From NCBI GenBank assembly GCA_026461645.1, contig JAPJMP010000010.1:1-5852 (forward strand): a DNA stretch of 5,852 nucleotides. The letters are read 5' to 3'. Below, in pieces: positions 1 to 5,852 of this stretch (its first letter is position 1; each line of letters begins with the position of its first letter). The position numbers were made by a program, and so were the translations under genes. This DNA is from Burkholderiales bacterium. GTDB lineage: Bacteria > Pseudomonadota > Gammaproteobacteria > Burkholderiales > UBA11063. A model generated the notes under the pieces. It worked only from the letters and a program-made list of their open reading frames with translations. It was not told the DNA's origin and searched no databases.

Positions 1-1266
1 ATGTATAATAATAGTATTATGCAAAATACATATGAGATATTAACCAATTTAAAAAATTCAATTCATCGCAATTTAAATGATAAATTTATTCTTGAACAAT
101 TGAATCTTTTACACCCAGATTATCCAATTATTTTGATTGGCGGGACTAACGGCAAAGGTTCTACTTGCGAATATTTAACTAATATTTTAATAAGTAGTGG
201 ACTCAAAGTTGGCACTTTTACTTCACCCCACATTTTTGAATATAATGAGCGAATTCGCATTAATAAACTGCCTATTGCCGATGAGATTCTAGCATCCACT
301 TTACAATTTATTCTGCATAAACTGCCTTGCGTGCCAACTGTTTTTAGTATACTTCATAGCGCTTGCCATTTGATTTTTAAGCAACAACAAATTGATGTTG
401 CGGTTATTGAAGTTGGAATTGGTGGGCAGAACGATGTGACTAATTTGATTCACCCTAATTTTTCTGCTATAACTAATGTTAGCTTAGATCATTGCAATAT
501 ACTCGGCGAAACAGTTACTGAAATTGCTAAAGAAAAAGTTGGAATTTTTCGCCGTAATAATCCTAATTTTTTTGGTAATCGAACACAAATTGAATATATG
601 AACCAATATACTCAACTACATCAGATGCCACTATTTCAACTCGGAAAAGACTACGATTTTCAATTAATCGCTAAACATTGGAATTATATCTCTAAAGAAT
701 TAAATATTTCTAATATACCTTTACCGTTAATGCCAGGAATTCATCAGTTGGAAAATGCAGCTCTAAGTATTGCTATAGTTAATAAATTTAATCCGGCAAT
801 TAAAAATGAACATATTATTTCTGGAATATTAGCGACACAATTACCCGGTAGATTCCATCTGGTACAATCACAACCACCAATTATCATAGATGTAGCACAT
901 AATCAAGATGCAGTAAACCAATTGTTAGTTAACTTAGAGCAAGCAAATAGTTCGAGCCACAATATTGCTGTTTTTGCTATGCGTAGCGATAAAGAATGGG
1001 AGACATGCATTTCCCTTTGCGCCTCATACTTTGAGACCTGGTTTATCGCCCCCATTGACTCTGAATTAAGCTGTGACCCACAGAAAATTAAAAAGTGTAT
1101 TTTAAAATTTAATTCACTAGCTAAAATTACCTTATGTGATTCAATTAGAAGCGCTACGCTTCTTGCCGTAAAACAGCAACGATCACAGCAAACTATAGTT
1201 TGTTTTGGCTCTTTTTTAGTGGCACAAGAGGCATATACTGCAATTAAGAAACTCAACGCTAATTAA
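1..1266 (+). CDS. folC: Bifunctional dihydrofolate synthase / folylpolyglutamate synthase
   Basis: A cytosolic Mur-ligase-family enzyme that uses ATP to add glutamate to dihydropteroate (giving dihydrofolate) and then to tetrahydrofolates. Seen in the 421-residue product: the P-loop GTNGKGST at 48-55, TSPH at 74-77 followed by NERIRI, EVGIGG at 137-142, LDH at 162-164, and EKVGIFR at 178-184, whose Lys179 matches the carbamylated lysine of E. coli FolC. The C-terminal ligase domain shows PGRF at 282-285, DVAHN at 297-301 and CFGSF at 401-405. Length matches E. coli FolC (422 residues). Two oddities: the usual GGRLDATN reads GGQNDVTN (141-148), and the N-terminal LGLERV-type motif before the P-loop is not recognisable (LNDKFI instead, about 25-30). 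The start is uncertain: ATG at base 1 is the window edge and a second ATG lies at 19, with no ribosome site visible. Family assignment is secure. The two changed motifs lie in the region linked to dihydropteroate binding, so the balance of the two activities could differ. Confidence 0.95.
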   Translation: MYNNSIMQNTYEILTNLKNSIHRNLNDKFILEQLNLLHPDYPIILIGGTNGKGSTCEYLTNILISSGLKVGTFTSPHIFEYNERIRINKLPIADEILASTLQFILHKLPCVPTVFSILHSACHLIFKQQQIDVAVIEVGIGGQNDVTNLIHPNFSAITNVSLDHCNILGETVTEIAKEKVGIFRRNNPNFFGNRTQIEYMNQYTQLHQMPLFQLGKDYDFQLIAKHWNYISKELNISNIPLPLMPGIHQLENAALSIAIVNKFNPAIKNEHIISGILATQLPGRFHLVQSQPPIIIDVAHNQDAVNQLLVNLEQANSSSHNIAVFAMRSDKEWETCISLCASYFETWFIAPIDSELSCDPQKIKKCILKFNSLAKITLCDSIRSATLLAVKQQRSQQTIVCFGSFLVAQEAYTAIKKLNAN

Positions 1267-1286
1267 CGCTGATACTTTTAATTTTT

Positions 1287-1326
1287 AGCTGCATTCAATA
1301 TTTATACCTAACTTTATGCGCTTTTT
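1287..1326 (+). terminator. Weak candidate Rho-independent terminator after folC
   Basis: Bases 1287-1294 (AGCTGCAT) can pair with 1316-1322 (ATGCGCT), giving seven base pairs with a single bulged T at 1290. The loop is long, about 21 bases. The right arm runs into five T residues (1322-1326). The stem is short and the U-tract is modest, so folC transcription may well read through. The call is supported mainly by its position 20 bases past the folC stop and just upstream of a candidate promoter. Confidence 0.25.
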
Positions 1327-1331
1327 CATAA

Positions 1332-1360
1332 TTAAATTAATCTTAATTATATGGTAAAAT
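1332..1360 (+). promoter_or_regulatory. Candidate extended -10 promoter for pabBC-pabA
   Basis: TAAAAT at 1355-1360 differs from TATAAT at one position and is preceded by TGG at 1352-1354, giving an extended -10 (TGn). The -35 at 17-base spacing (TTAAAT, 1332-1337) is poor, as is common for extended -10 promoters. Transcription would start near 1367, leaving a leader of roughly 25-37 bases. A perfect TATAAT also occurs at 1373-1378, but it has no -35 and would leave almost no leader. A short AT palindrome (AATTAA-TC-TTAATT, 1335-1348) overlaps the spacer. It could be an operator or just base composition. In such AT-rich DNA, promoter calls by eye are weak. Confidence 0.35.
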
Positions 1361-1391
1361 AATATTATAAAATATAATACCTTTAATATAG

Positions 1392-3230
1392 ATGGTTAAA
1401 TTTATGCAGTATGCAATCTTTGAAGATACACTTAATACTGAAGCTCAAACAAGTTTTATGTTTCTAGATTTACACCAAAGCATTTGCGTTAATATCAATG
1501 ATTCACTGGAGAATGTAGCCTCAACAATTAATCAGTTACAACAGCAAGGATTGTATATTGTTACTCATGTTTTCTATGAAGCTAATGAGTTGCTATATCC
1601 ACAATTAAAAGCTAAATCCGCTGTTACTAGTAATGAAAATTTAATTAACTTTTATGCATTTAAACATAAAATTAAATTTTGCAGTAAAGACTTGGCTAGT
1701 ATACTATTGAAGCATTTAAATTATTCTCTTACAGAAAACAATTTTAGTAAAATTTTTAATTTGCTGGAATTTGAAAATGATTATGCGCAATATCAGCAGA
1801 AGTTTGCCAAGGTACAAGAATTTTTATCCATGGGTGAATCATACCAATTAAATCTTACTTTAAAAACTAGATTAACCTCAATTATTAATGATGATTTATT
1901 ATTATATTATTTATTATCAAGAGCGCAAAAAGTTTCATATGCTGCATTTTTGCCACTACCGAATGAGAATATAATTTCTATTTCTCCGGAATTATTTTTT
2001 AAAAAGACTAATGATCATATCTTCACTAAACCAATGAAAGGCACTTTTGCCCTAACTTCACAATTAGAATCCGAACAACATGTTTATAATTTTTTACAGC
2101 ATGATACTAAAAATTTAGCTGAAAATACTATTATTATTGATTTATTAAGAAATGATATGTGTAAGATTAGTCAGCCTGGCAGCATTCATACTCAGAATTT
2201 ATTTAATATTGAAAAGTATGCAACATTATTTCAAATGACAAGTGAAATTCACTCTAAAATTAATCCCAATATTAATATCTTACAAATTCTGCAAGGGCTT
2301 TTCCCCTGTGGTTCAATTACTGGAGCCCCTAAACTTAGAACAATGGAATTGATCTCCCAAATTGAAAATAGATTACGCGGCACTTATTGTGGCGGTATTG
2401 GTTTTATCGACCCCAATAATGATATGATATTTAATGTGGCAATTAGAACTGTAACAAAACATAAAAATGAAGCATTCTATAACTTTGGTGTTGGTGGTGG
2501 TATTACTGTCTACTCTAAATTAAAAAATGAATGGAATGAAATCAAAGTTAAGACAAATTTCTTACACCAATTCTATCAACCTGATTTTTGCTTAATAGAA
2601 TCTATGATAATTAAGCAATGCAAAATTGATAATTATCATCTTCATTTAAAGCGCTTATTTTCTTCACTAGATAAACTTAATTTCAATATTGCGCATTCCG
2701 TGGTTCAAAGTAGTATAAATCAGTATCTAGTTACCAATCGTGAGGTTATATCTCCTAATCAAACCTATCAATTAAATATTAAAATTGCCTTTGATGAAAC
2801 GATTGAAATACAACATAAAATAAGGCATGCGCAAAAAAATCTTTTAACTATTGCCTTATGCAATCAATCCATTGATTCATTCCACCCATTATTTAGTTAT
2901 TGCACTGATTCACAATTAACGGCAGGTTTGTATCAAAATATATATGATCAATATGAAAGTTATAGTTTGGATGAAATTATTTTTAAAAATAGCAATAATA
3001 TCATAACCGAGAGCAAAAATTTTAATCTAATTATTAAATTAAATGGTTTACTCTATACCTCACCGAGCAATCAAGGGTTAATAATTCGTTTCGGTTGTCA
3101 ACAATTAATTGATGCGAATTTAATTGTTCTTACTCCAATTACTTATGCTATGTTTAGTGTGGCAGATGAATACTATTTATGCGATGATTTTAATGGTTTA
3201 ATTCAATGTAATTATATTGGAATTATTTAA
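1392..3230 (+). CDS. pabB: Fused aminodeoxychorismate synthase component I with degenerate PabC-like lyase domain
   Basis: A 612-residue fusion. Residues about 1-395 are PabB, which aminates chorismate to 4-amino-4-deoxychorismate with ammonia from PabA. Seen: GESYQLNLT (148-156), ISPELFF (197-203), KPMKGT (213-218), AENTIIIDLLRND (243-255), PCGSITGAPK (305-314), GTYCGGIGFI (330-339) and GGGI (368-371). Lys216 in PMKGT matches the E. coli PabB catalytic lysine. Anthranilate synthase has Ala there, so this is PabB rather than TrpE. Residues about 399-612 are a PabC-like class IV aminotransferase fold: LIESM (401-405), HLKRL (418-422), LDEIIF (526-531), TES at 539-541 and Asn545. The lysine of the family's HKTT motif is Cys504, and the G(I/V)xR phosphate loop reads RFGC (566-569), so lyase activity is doubtful. 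No frameshift or stop is seen. Start: ATG 1392 is the longest frame. ATG 1404 (MQYAIFED) fits relatives' N-termini better and could be the true start. Neither has a clear Shine-Dalgarno. pabA follows after one base. Confidence 0.92.
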   Translation: MVKFMQYAIFEDTLNTEAQTSFMFLDLHQSICVNINDSLENVASTINQLQQQGLYIVTHVFYEANELLYPQLKAKSAVTSNENLINFYAFKHKIKFCSKDLASILLKHLNYSLTENNFSKIFNLLEFENDYAQYQQKFAKVQEFLSMGESYQLNLTLKTRLTSIINDDLLLYYLLSRAQKVSYAAFLPLPNENIISISPELFFKKTNDHIFTKPMKGTFALTSQLESEQHVYNFLQHDTKNLAENTIIIDLLRNDMCKISQPGSIHTQNLFNIEKYATLFQMTSEIHSKINPNINILQILQGLFPCGSITGAPKLRTMELISQIENRLRGTYCGGIGFIDPNNDMIFNVAIRTVTKHKNEAFYNFGVGGGITVYSKLKNEWNEIKVKTNFLHQFYQPDFCLIESMIIKQCKIDNYHLHLKRLFSSLDKLNFNIAHSVVQSSINQYLVTNREVISPNQTYQLNIKIAFDETIEIQHKIRHAQKNLLTIALCNQSIDSFHPLFSYCTDSQLTAGLYQNIYDQYESYSLDEIIFKNSNNIITESKNFNLIIKLNGLLYTSPSNQGLIIRFGCQQLIDANLIVLTPITYAMFSVADEYYLCDDFNGLIQCNYIGII

Positions 3231-3231
3231 C

Positions 3232-3810
3232 ATGATTTTAGTTGTTGATCATTACGATTCTTTTATCAACTTAATTTGCGACTACTTGTACCAAATTGAC
3301 TGTAAGTATAAAATAGTAACCACAGATAATCTTACTTTGGATATTTTAGATAAGTATCAACCAACTCATTTAATTTTAGGGCCAGGTCCAGGACATCCTA
3401 ATGATCAATCATTAGCATTAGTAAAACCTCTTATTAGTGCGGCAATTAAAACTAAAATACCAATTCTAGGAATTTGCCTTGGACATCAAATCATTGGCAC
3501 TTATTTTGGTCATAAAGTTAGCCAAGCTAAATTTATTCTTCATGGTAAGCAATCAATAATAGAGCATTCACAGCATGGAATATTTGCTAACGTTCCATCG
3601 CCATTAAAAGTTGCACGTTATAATTCTTTACTAATTGAAAATTTTGCAACTAAATGTTCTGAATTAAGCATCACGGCCTTAAGTGAAAATAATGAGGTTA
3701 TGGCTATTGAACATAATTTTTTAAATATCTATGGAATACAATTTCACCCGGAATCGATTTTAACTGAGCATGGTAAAATCATTTTAAGTAATTTTTGTCG
3801 TTTAGTATAA
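3232..3810 (+). CDS. pabA: Aminodeoxychorismate synthase component II (glutamine amidotransferase)
   Basis: A 192-residue class I glutamine amidotransferase that hydrolyses glutamine and channels ammonia to PabB. Seen: N-terminal MILVVDHYDSF, GPGPGHPND (50-58), the nucleophile elbow GICLGHQ (80-86) with Cys82, HGK (104-106), RYNSL (129-133), MAIEH (157-161), and QFHPES (170-175) with His172 and Glu174 completing the triad, then LTEHG and NF. Length is normal for PabA/TrpG. One deviation is Asn131 where RYHSL is usual. An upstream in-frame TTG at 3217 is possible, but ATG 3232 starts exactly where relatives start and lies one base after the pabB stop. This indicates translational coupling, with only a weak GGA about ten bases upstream. 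PabA and TrpG are hard to tell apart by sequence, and in some bacteria one subunit serves both pathways. The adjacent PabB and folC favour p-aminobenzoate synthesis, and no trp genes are present in the window. Confidence 0.94.
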   Translation: MILVVDHYDSFINLICDYLYQIDCKYKIVTTDNLTLDILDKYQPTHLILGPGPGHPNDQSLALVKPLISAAIKTKIPILGICLGHQIIGTYFGHKVSQAKFILHGKQSIIEHSQHGIFANVPSPLKVARYNSLLIENFATKCSELSITALSENNEVMAIEHNFLNIYGIQFHPESILTEHGKIILSNFCRLV

Positions 3811-3826
3811 AATTCATCGCAAATAA

Positions 3827-5440
3827 TTATAAAATAGTATATTGTGGACCACTACCTGACTCAGGTGGCTCCCAGTTAATATTTAAATTAGGGTCTTTAA
3901 TATCGCAGGCTTTACAATGAATACAATTTTGCGCATGAATTTGTAAATACGGCTTGGCGTTTTTAGCTTGAATTATTTCATAAACTCCAGCTGGACAATA
4001 TTTGGTTTCTAAAGCAGCATATTTAGCTAAATTATATGTAATTGGTAAAGTGGCATCTTTTAATTTTAAATGGCATGGTTGATTATCATTGTGGCTAATA
4101 TTGGATAAATAAATAGACGAAGCTATATCAAAAGTTAATTTATTATCTGCCTTCGCATATTTAATCGGTTTAACTTTAGATGCTAATTGCGTTTTATTAT
4201 TATCTGCAATTTTATTTTTAAAAGTCCACGGAGCCTTACCCCGCAATATATAGTAATCAATCGCGCTATAAATTAAACCACAAATTAATTTGCGATTAAA
4301 TGCTGGGCGAATATTTCTCACTGCGTATAAATCATGATATAGTTTGCTTCGTTTTAATAAAGCGCTATAATTTTGCGCTTCCAGTTGCTGTAGTTTAAGT
4401 GCATCAGCAATTGCAGTTGCAGCTATCATGCCTGATTTAATGGCGTTATCAACCCCTTTAATTTTTGCGACATTTAAAAATCCAGCACTATCTCCAACAA
4501 TTACTCCGCCATTAAAATTCACTTTAGGTAAGGACTGAATTCCACCTTCAACTACAACCCGAGCTCCATATTCTAGTCTAGTTCCTCCTTGAAGCACTGA
4601 ACTAACAACCGGATGCAGCTTAAATTTTTGAAATTCAGCATAGGGACTTAAATATGGATTAGTATAATCCAATGCAGTAACTAAACCAACTGCTACTAAA
4701 TTATTTTCCATATGATACAAAAATCCACCACCATACGCTTTATTATTTAAAGGATAACCGATGCAATGAGTTATACTACCAGTTTTAGCCAATTTAGAAT
4801 CAATTTGCCAAATTTCTTTAATCCCTAATCCATAAGTTTGCGGCATTGAATCTTTATTTAAGTTAAATTCCTGAATTACAAGTTTAGCTAAAGATCCACG
4901 GGCTCCTTCAGCTATAACTGTTTGTTTCGCACGAATTTCCATTCCAGCTGCATAATTAGCTGTGGCAATATTATTTTTATCCAAGCCAACATCCCCAGTA
5001 ATTATGCCGCATAAAGTGTTATTTTCAATTATTGGCATCTTTGCTGAATAACCACAATATATTTCAACACCAAGATGTTCAGCAAAACTGGCTAATTTTT
5101 TACATAGTAAATTTAAACTAATTACAAAATTATTGTTATTTTTCCATTTGCCGGGAATTGGTAGTTTAATTTTATTGTTTTTTGTTAGAAACAATAATTG
5201 CTCTGACGATACCTGAGTTGTTACAGGGAAATTTAATTGCCGCCAATTAGGAATCAATTCATTCAAACCACTTGGGTCTAAAATACAACCAGATACTATA
5301 TTCGCTCCAATTGAACTGCCTTTTTCAAATAAAGCAATAGTTAAATTTTTATCCAACTGTTTTAAACGAATAGCTGTGGCTAAACCTGCAGGTCCACCGC
5401 CAACAATTAGCACATCATATTCTAAAACATCACGTAGCAT
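3827..5440 (-). CDS. Electron transfer flavoprotein-ubiquinone oxidoreductase (ETF-QO)
   Basis: A membrane-attached FAD and [4Fe-4S] enzyme that takes electrons from reduced ETF (fed by acyl-CoA and other dehydrogenases) and reduces ubiquinone. Seen in the 537-residue product: the FAD Rossmann motif GGGPAGL (14-20), SGCILDPSGL (50-59), EGARGSL (178-184), QTYGLGIKEIW (201-211), the YGGGFLYH region (236-243) linked to quinone binding, YGARVVVEGG (291-300), GDSAGFLN (316-323) and KSGMIAA (335-341). The ferredoxin-like C-terminus has Cys482 in YCPAGVYE and Cys506, Cys509 and Cys512 in NCIHCKACDIKDP, a complete four-cysteine cluster. It ends with the family's W..PPE..GP.Y tail. The usual KGTHTAMKSG reads KGVDNAIKSG (328-337). 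Start ATG at 5440 is preceded by GAG six bases upstream. dksA ends 37 bases upstream on the same strand, so the two may be co-transcribed. The ETF subunit genes are not in the window. Confidence 0.96.
   Translation of the reverse strand: MLRDVLEYDVLIVGGGPAGLATAIRLKQLDKNLTIALFEKGSSIGANIVSGCILDPSGLNELIPNWRQLNFPVTTQVSSEQLLFLTKNNKIKLPIPGKWKNNNNFVISLNLLCKKLASFAEHLGVEIYCGYSAKMPIIENNTLCGIITGDVGLDKNNIATANYAAGMEIRAKQTVIAEGARGSLAKLVIQEFNLNKDSMPQTYGLGIKEIWQIDSKLAKTGSITHCIGYPLNNKAYGGGFLYHMENNLVAVGLVTALDYTNPYLSPYAEFQKFKLHPVVSSVLQGGTRLEYGARVVVEGGIQSLPKVNFNGGVIVGDSAGFLNVAKIKGVDNAIKSGMIAATAIADALKLQQLEAQNYSALLKRSKLYHDLYAVRNIRPAFNRKLICGLIYSAIDYYILRGKAPWTFKNKIADNNKTQLASKVKPIKYAKADNKLTFDIASSIYLSNISHNDNQPCHLKLKDATLPITYNLAKYAALETKYCPAGVYEIIQAKNAKPYLQIHAQNCIHCKACDIKDPNLNINWEPPESGSGPQYTIL
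3854..3866. repeat. Short perfect palindrome in the 3' end of the ETF-QO gene
   Basis: ACCTGA-C-TCAGGT is a perfect inverted repeat with a one-base centre, extendable by a U-G and a C-G pair to 3852-3868. It sits about 44 bases past the pabA stop and within the codons of the ETF-QO tail (PPESG). It is one of few GC-richer stretches here, so a hairpin could slow polymerase between the convergent genes. No T-run follows on either strand, so I do not call it an intrinsic terminator. Coding constraint alone may explain it. Confidence 0.3.
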
Positions 5441-5477
5441 AAATTACTCAAACAATAAAATTATAAAATTTAAATAA

Positions 5478-5852
5478 TTAATCTTCAGCAAAATGTTTTT
5501 GCATTTTTTCCCGACGTTCTTGAGCTTCAATAGTTAAAGTTGCAGTCGGTCGAGCGATTAATCTTTTTAAACCAATAGGTTCTCCAGTATCTTCACAGTA
5601 ACCATACTCACCTGTTTCAATTAAATGCAGAGCCTTACGAACTTTTTGTAATAATTTTCTTTCGCGATCTCTAGTTCTTAATTCAAGCGCATATTCCTCT
5701 TCTATTGTTGCTCGATCTGAAGGGTCAGCAATATAAGTAGTTTCTTGTTCTTGAAATGCTTGCGTAGTTTTTTTCGCATTATCTAGAATTTCTTTTTCAT
5801 GCTGCAGTAATTTAACCCTAAAGAATTCTAATTGAATTTCATTCATATAATC
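5478..5852 (-). CDS. dksA: DksA-family RNA polymerase-binding regulator, one-cysteine form (5' end outside window)
   Basis: DksA binds the RNA polymerase secondary channel and, with ppGpp, adjusts rRNA, tRNA and amino-acid promoters in the stringent response. Counting from the Met at 5846, 122 residues are seen. These are an N-terminal helix (MNEIQLEFF), a coiled coil with the tip motif DPSDRA (41-46) carrying Asp41 and Asp44 (E. coli Asp71 and Asp74), EEEYALELRTRDRERKLL (49-66), and the zinc-finger-like C-terminus. Only the first of four zinc cysteines remains: Cys84, then Thr87, Thr105 and Ala108. This is the one-Cys layout normal in many beta- and alphaproteobacteria. The frame stays open to the window edge, and the two codons before this Met read Asp-Tyr. 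DksA proteins typically have (D/E)YMN at this point inside the protein (E. coli EYMNEAQL), so the real start is probably upstream, outside the window. The visible Met is probably not the initiator. ETF-QO follows 37 bases downstream. Confidence 0.93.
   Translation of the reverse strand, partial: DYMNEIQLEFFRVKLLQHEKEILDNAKKTTQAFQEQETTYIADPSDRATIEEEYALELRTRDRERKLLQKVRKALHLIETGEYGYCEDTGEPIGLKRLIARPTATLTIEAQERREKMQKHFAED

Noticed and set aside
903..1256. A 117-codon open frame on the minus strand inside folC
   Set aside because: It lies wholly within the well-supported folC gene, has no recognisable domain and no ribosome site. It is a shadow of the opposite strand.
1255..1270. Direct repeat AACGCT at 1255-1260 and 1265-1270 across the folC stop
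   Set aside because: Only two six-base copies, partly coding and without further copies nearby. Chance is sufficient.
1373..1378. Perfect TATAAT box upstream of pabB
   Set aside because: There is no plausible -35 at the right spacing, and it would leave a leader of only a few bases before ATG 1392. Such strings are expected in AT-rich DNA.
1392..2580. Possibility that the PabB half is anthranilate synthase (TrpE)
   Set aside because: The PMKGT motif carries Lys216, which is diagnostic of PabB where TrpE has Ala. The fusion to a PabC-like domain and the folate gene neighbours agree.
2833..2839. Run of seven A residues in the PabC-like region as a possible frameshift or slippage site
   Set aside because: The reading frame continues with family-like sequence on both sides, so there is no sign of a frameshift.
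3217..3231. TTG start adding five residues to PabA and overlapping the pabB stop
   Set aside because: The ATG at 3232 begins exactly at the conserved family N-terminus (MILVVDHYDSF), so the extension is unnecessary.

Overview
The window holds five protein-coding genes and almost no spacer. It is AT-rich throughout (roughly 30% G+C by eye). Three genes lie on the plus strand and two on the minus strand, and the two blocks converge near position 3820. I see no rRNA, tRNA, CRISPR array, insertion sequence, phage gene or attachment site.

Plus strand, folate block. folC (from base 1) encodes dihydrofolate/folylpolyglutamate synthase. A 125-base spacer follows, with a weak candidate terminator and a candidate extended -10 promoter. 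Next comes a fused pabB-pabC gene (1392-3230), and one base later pabA (3232-3810). PabA and the PabB half together make 4-amino-4-deoxychorismate from chorismate and glutamine. A PabC lyase then releases p-aminobenzoate, FolP (not in the window) joins it to the pterin, and FolC adds glutamate. The block therefore covers the p-aminobenzoate branch and the glutamylation steps of folate synthesis.

Minus strand block. The 3' part of a dksA-type gene (5478 to the window edge) is followed 37 bases later by electron transfer flavoprotein-ubiquinone oxidoreductase (ETF-QO, 3827-5440). ETF-QO passes electrons from ETF-linked dehydrogenases to quinone, so a respiring cell is implied. The dksA frame is still open at the edge, and its two edge codons fit the conserved residues before the internal Met. 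The gene therefore probably begins outside the window.

Organism: a proteobacterium. DksA has the one-cysteine form familiar from beta- and alphaproteobacteria, and its C-terminal wording resembles Neisseria/Burkholderia-type DksA. A PabB-PabC fusion of the PMKGT type also fits Betaproteobacteria. The strong AT bias may point to a host-associated or reduced genome. The lineage call is an inference with low to moderate confidence.

The most notable observation is that the PabC half of the fusion is full length and in frame but has lost the PLP-binding lysine (Cys at residue 504) and the PLP phosphate-binding signature. It looks like a retained pseudo-enzyme domain. I found no sign of a new multi-gene system; the rest is conserved housekeeping metabolism.
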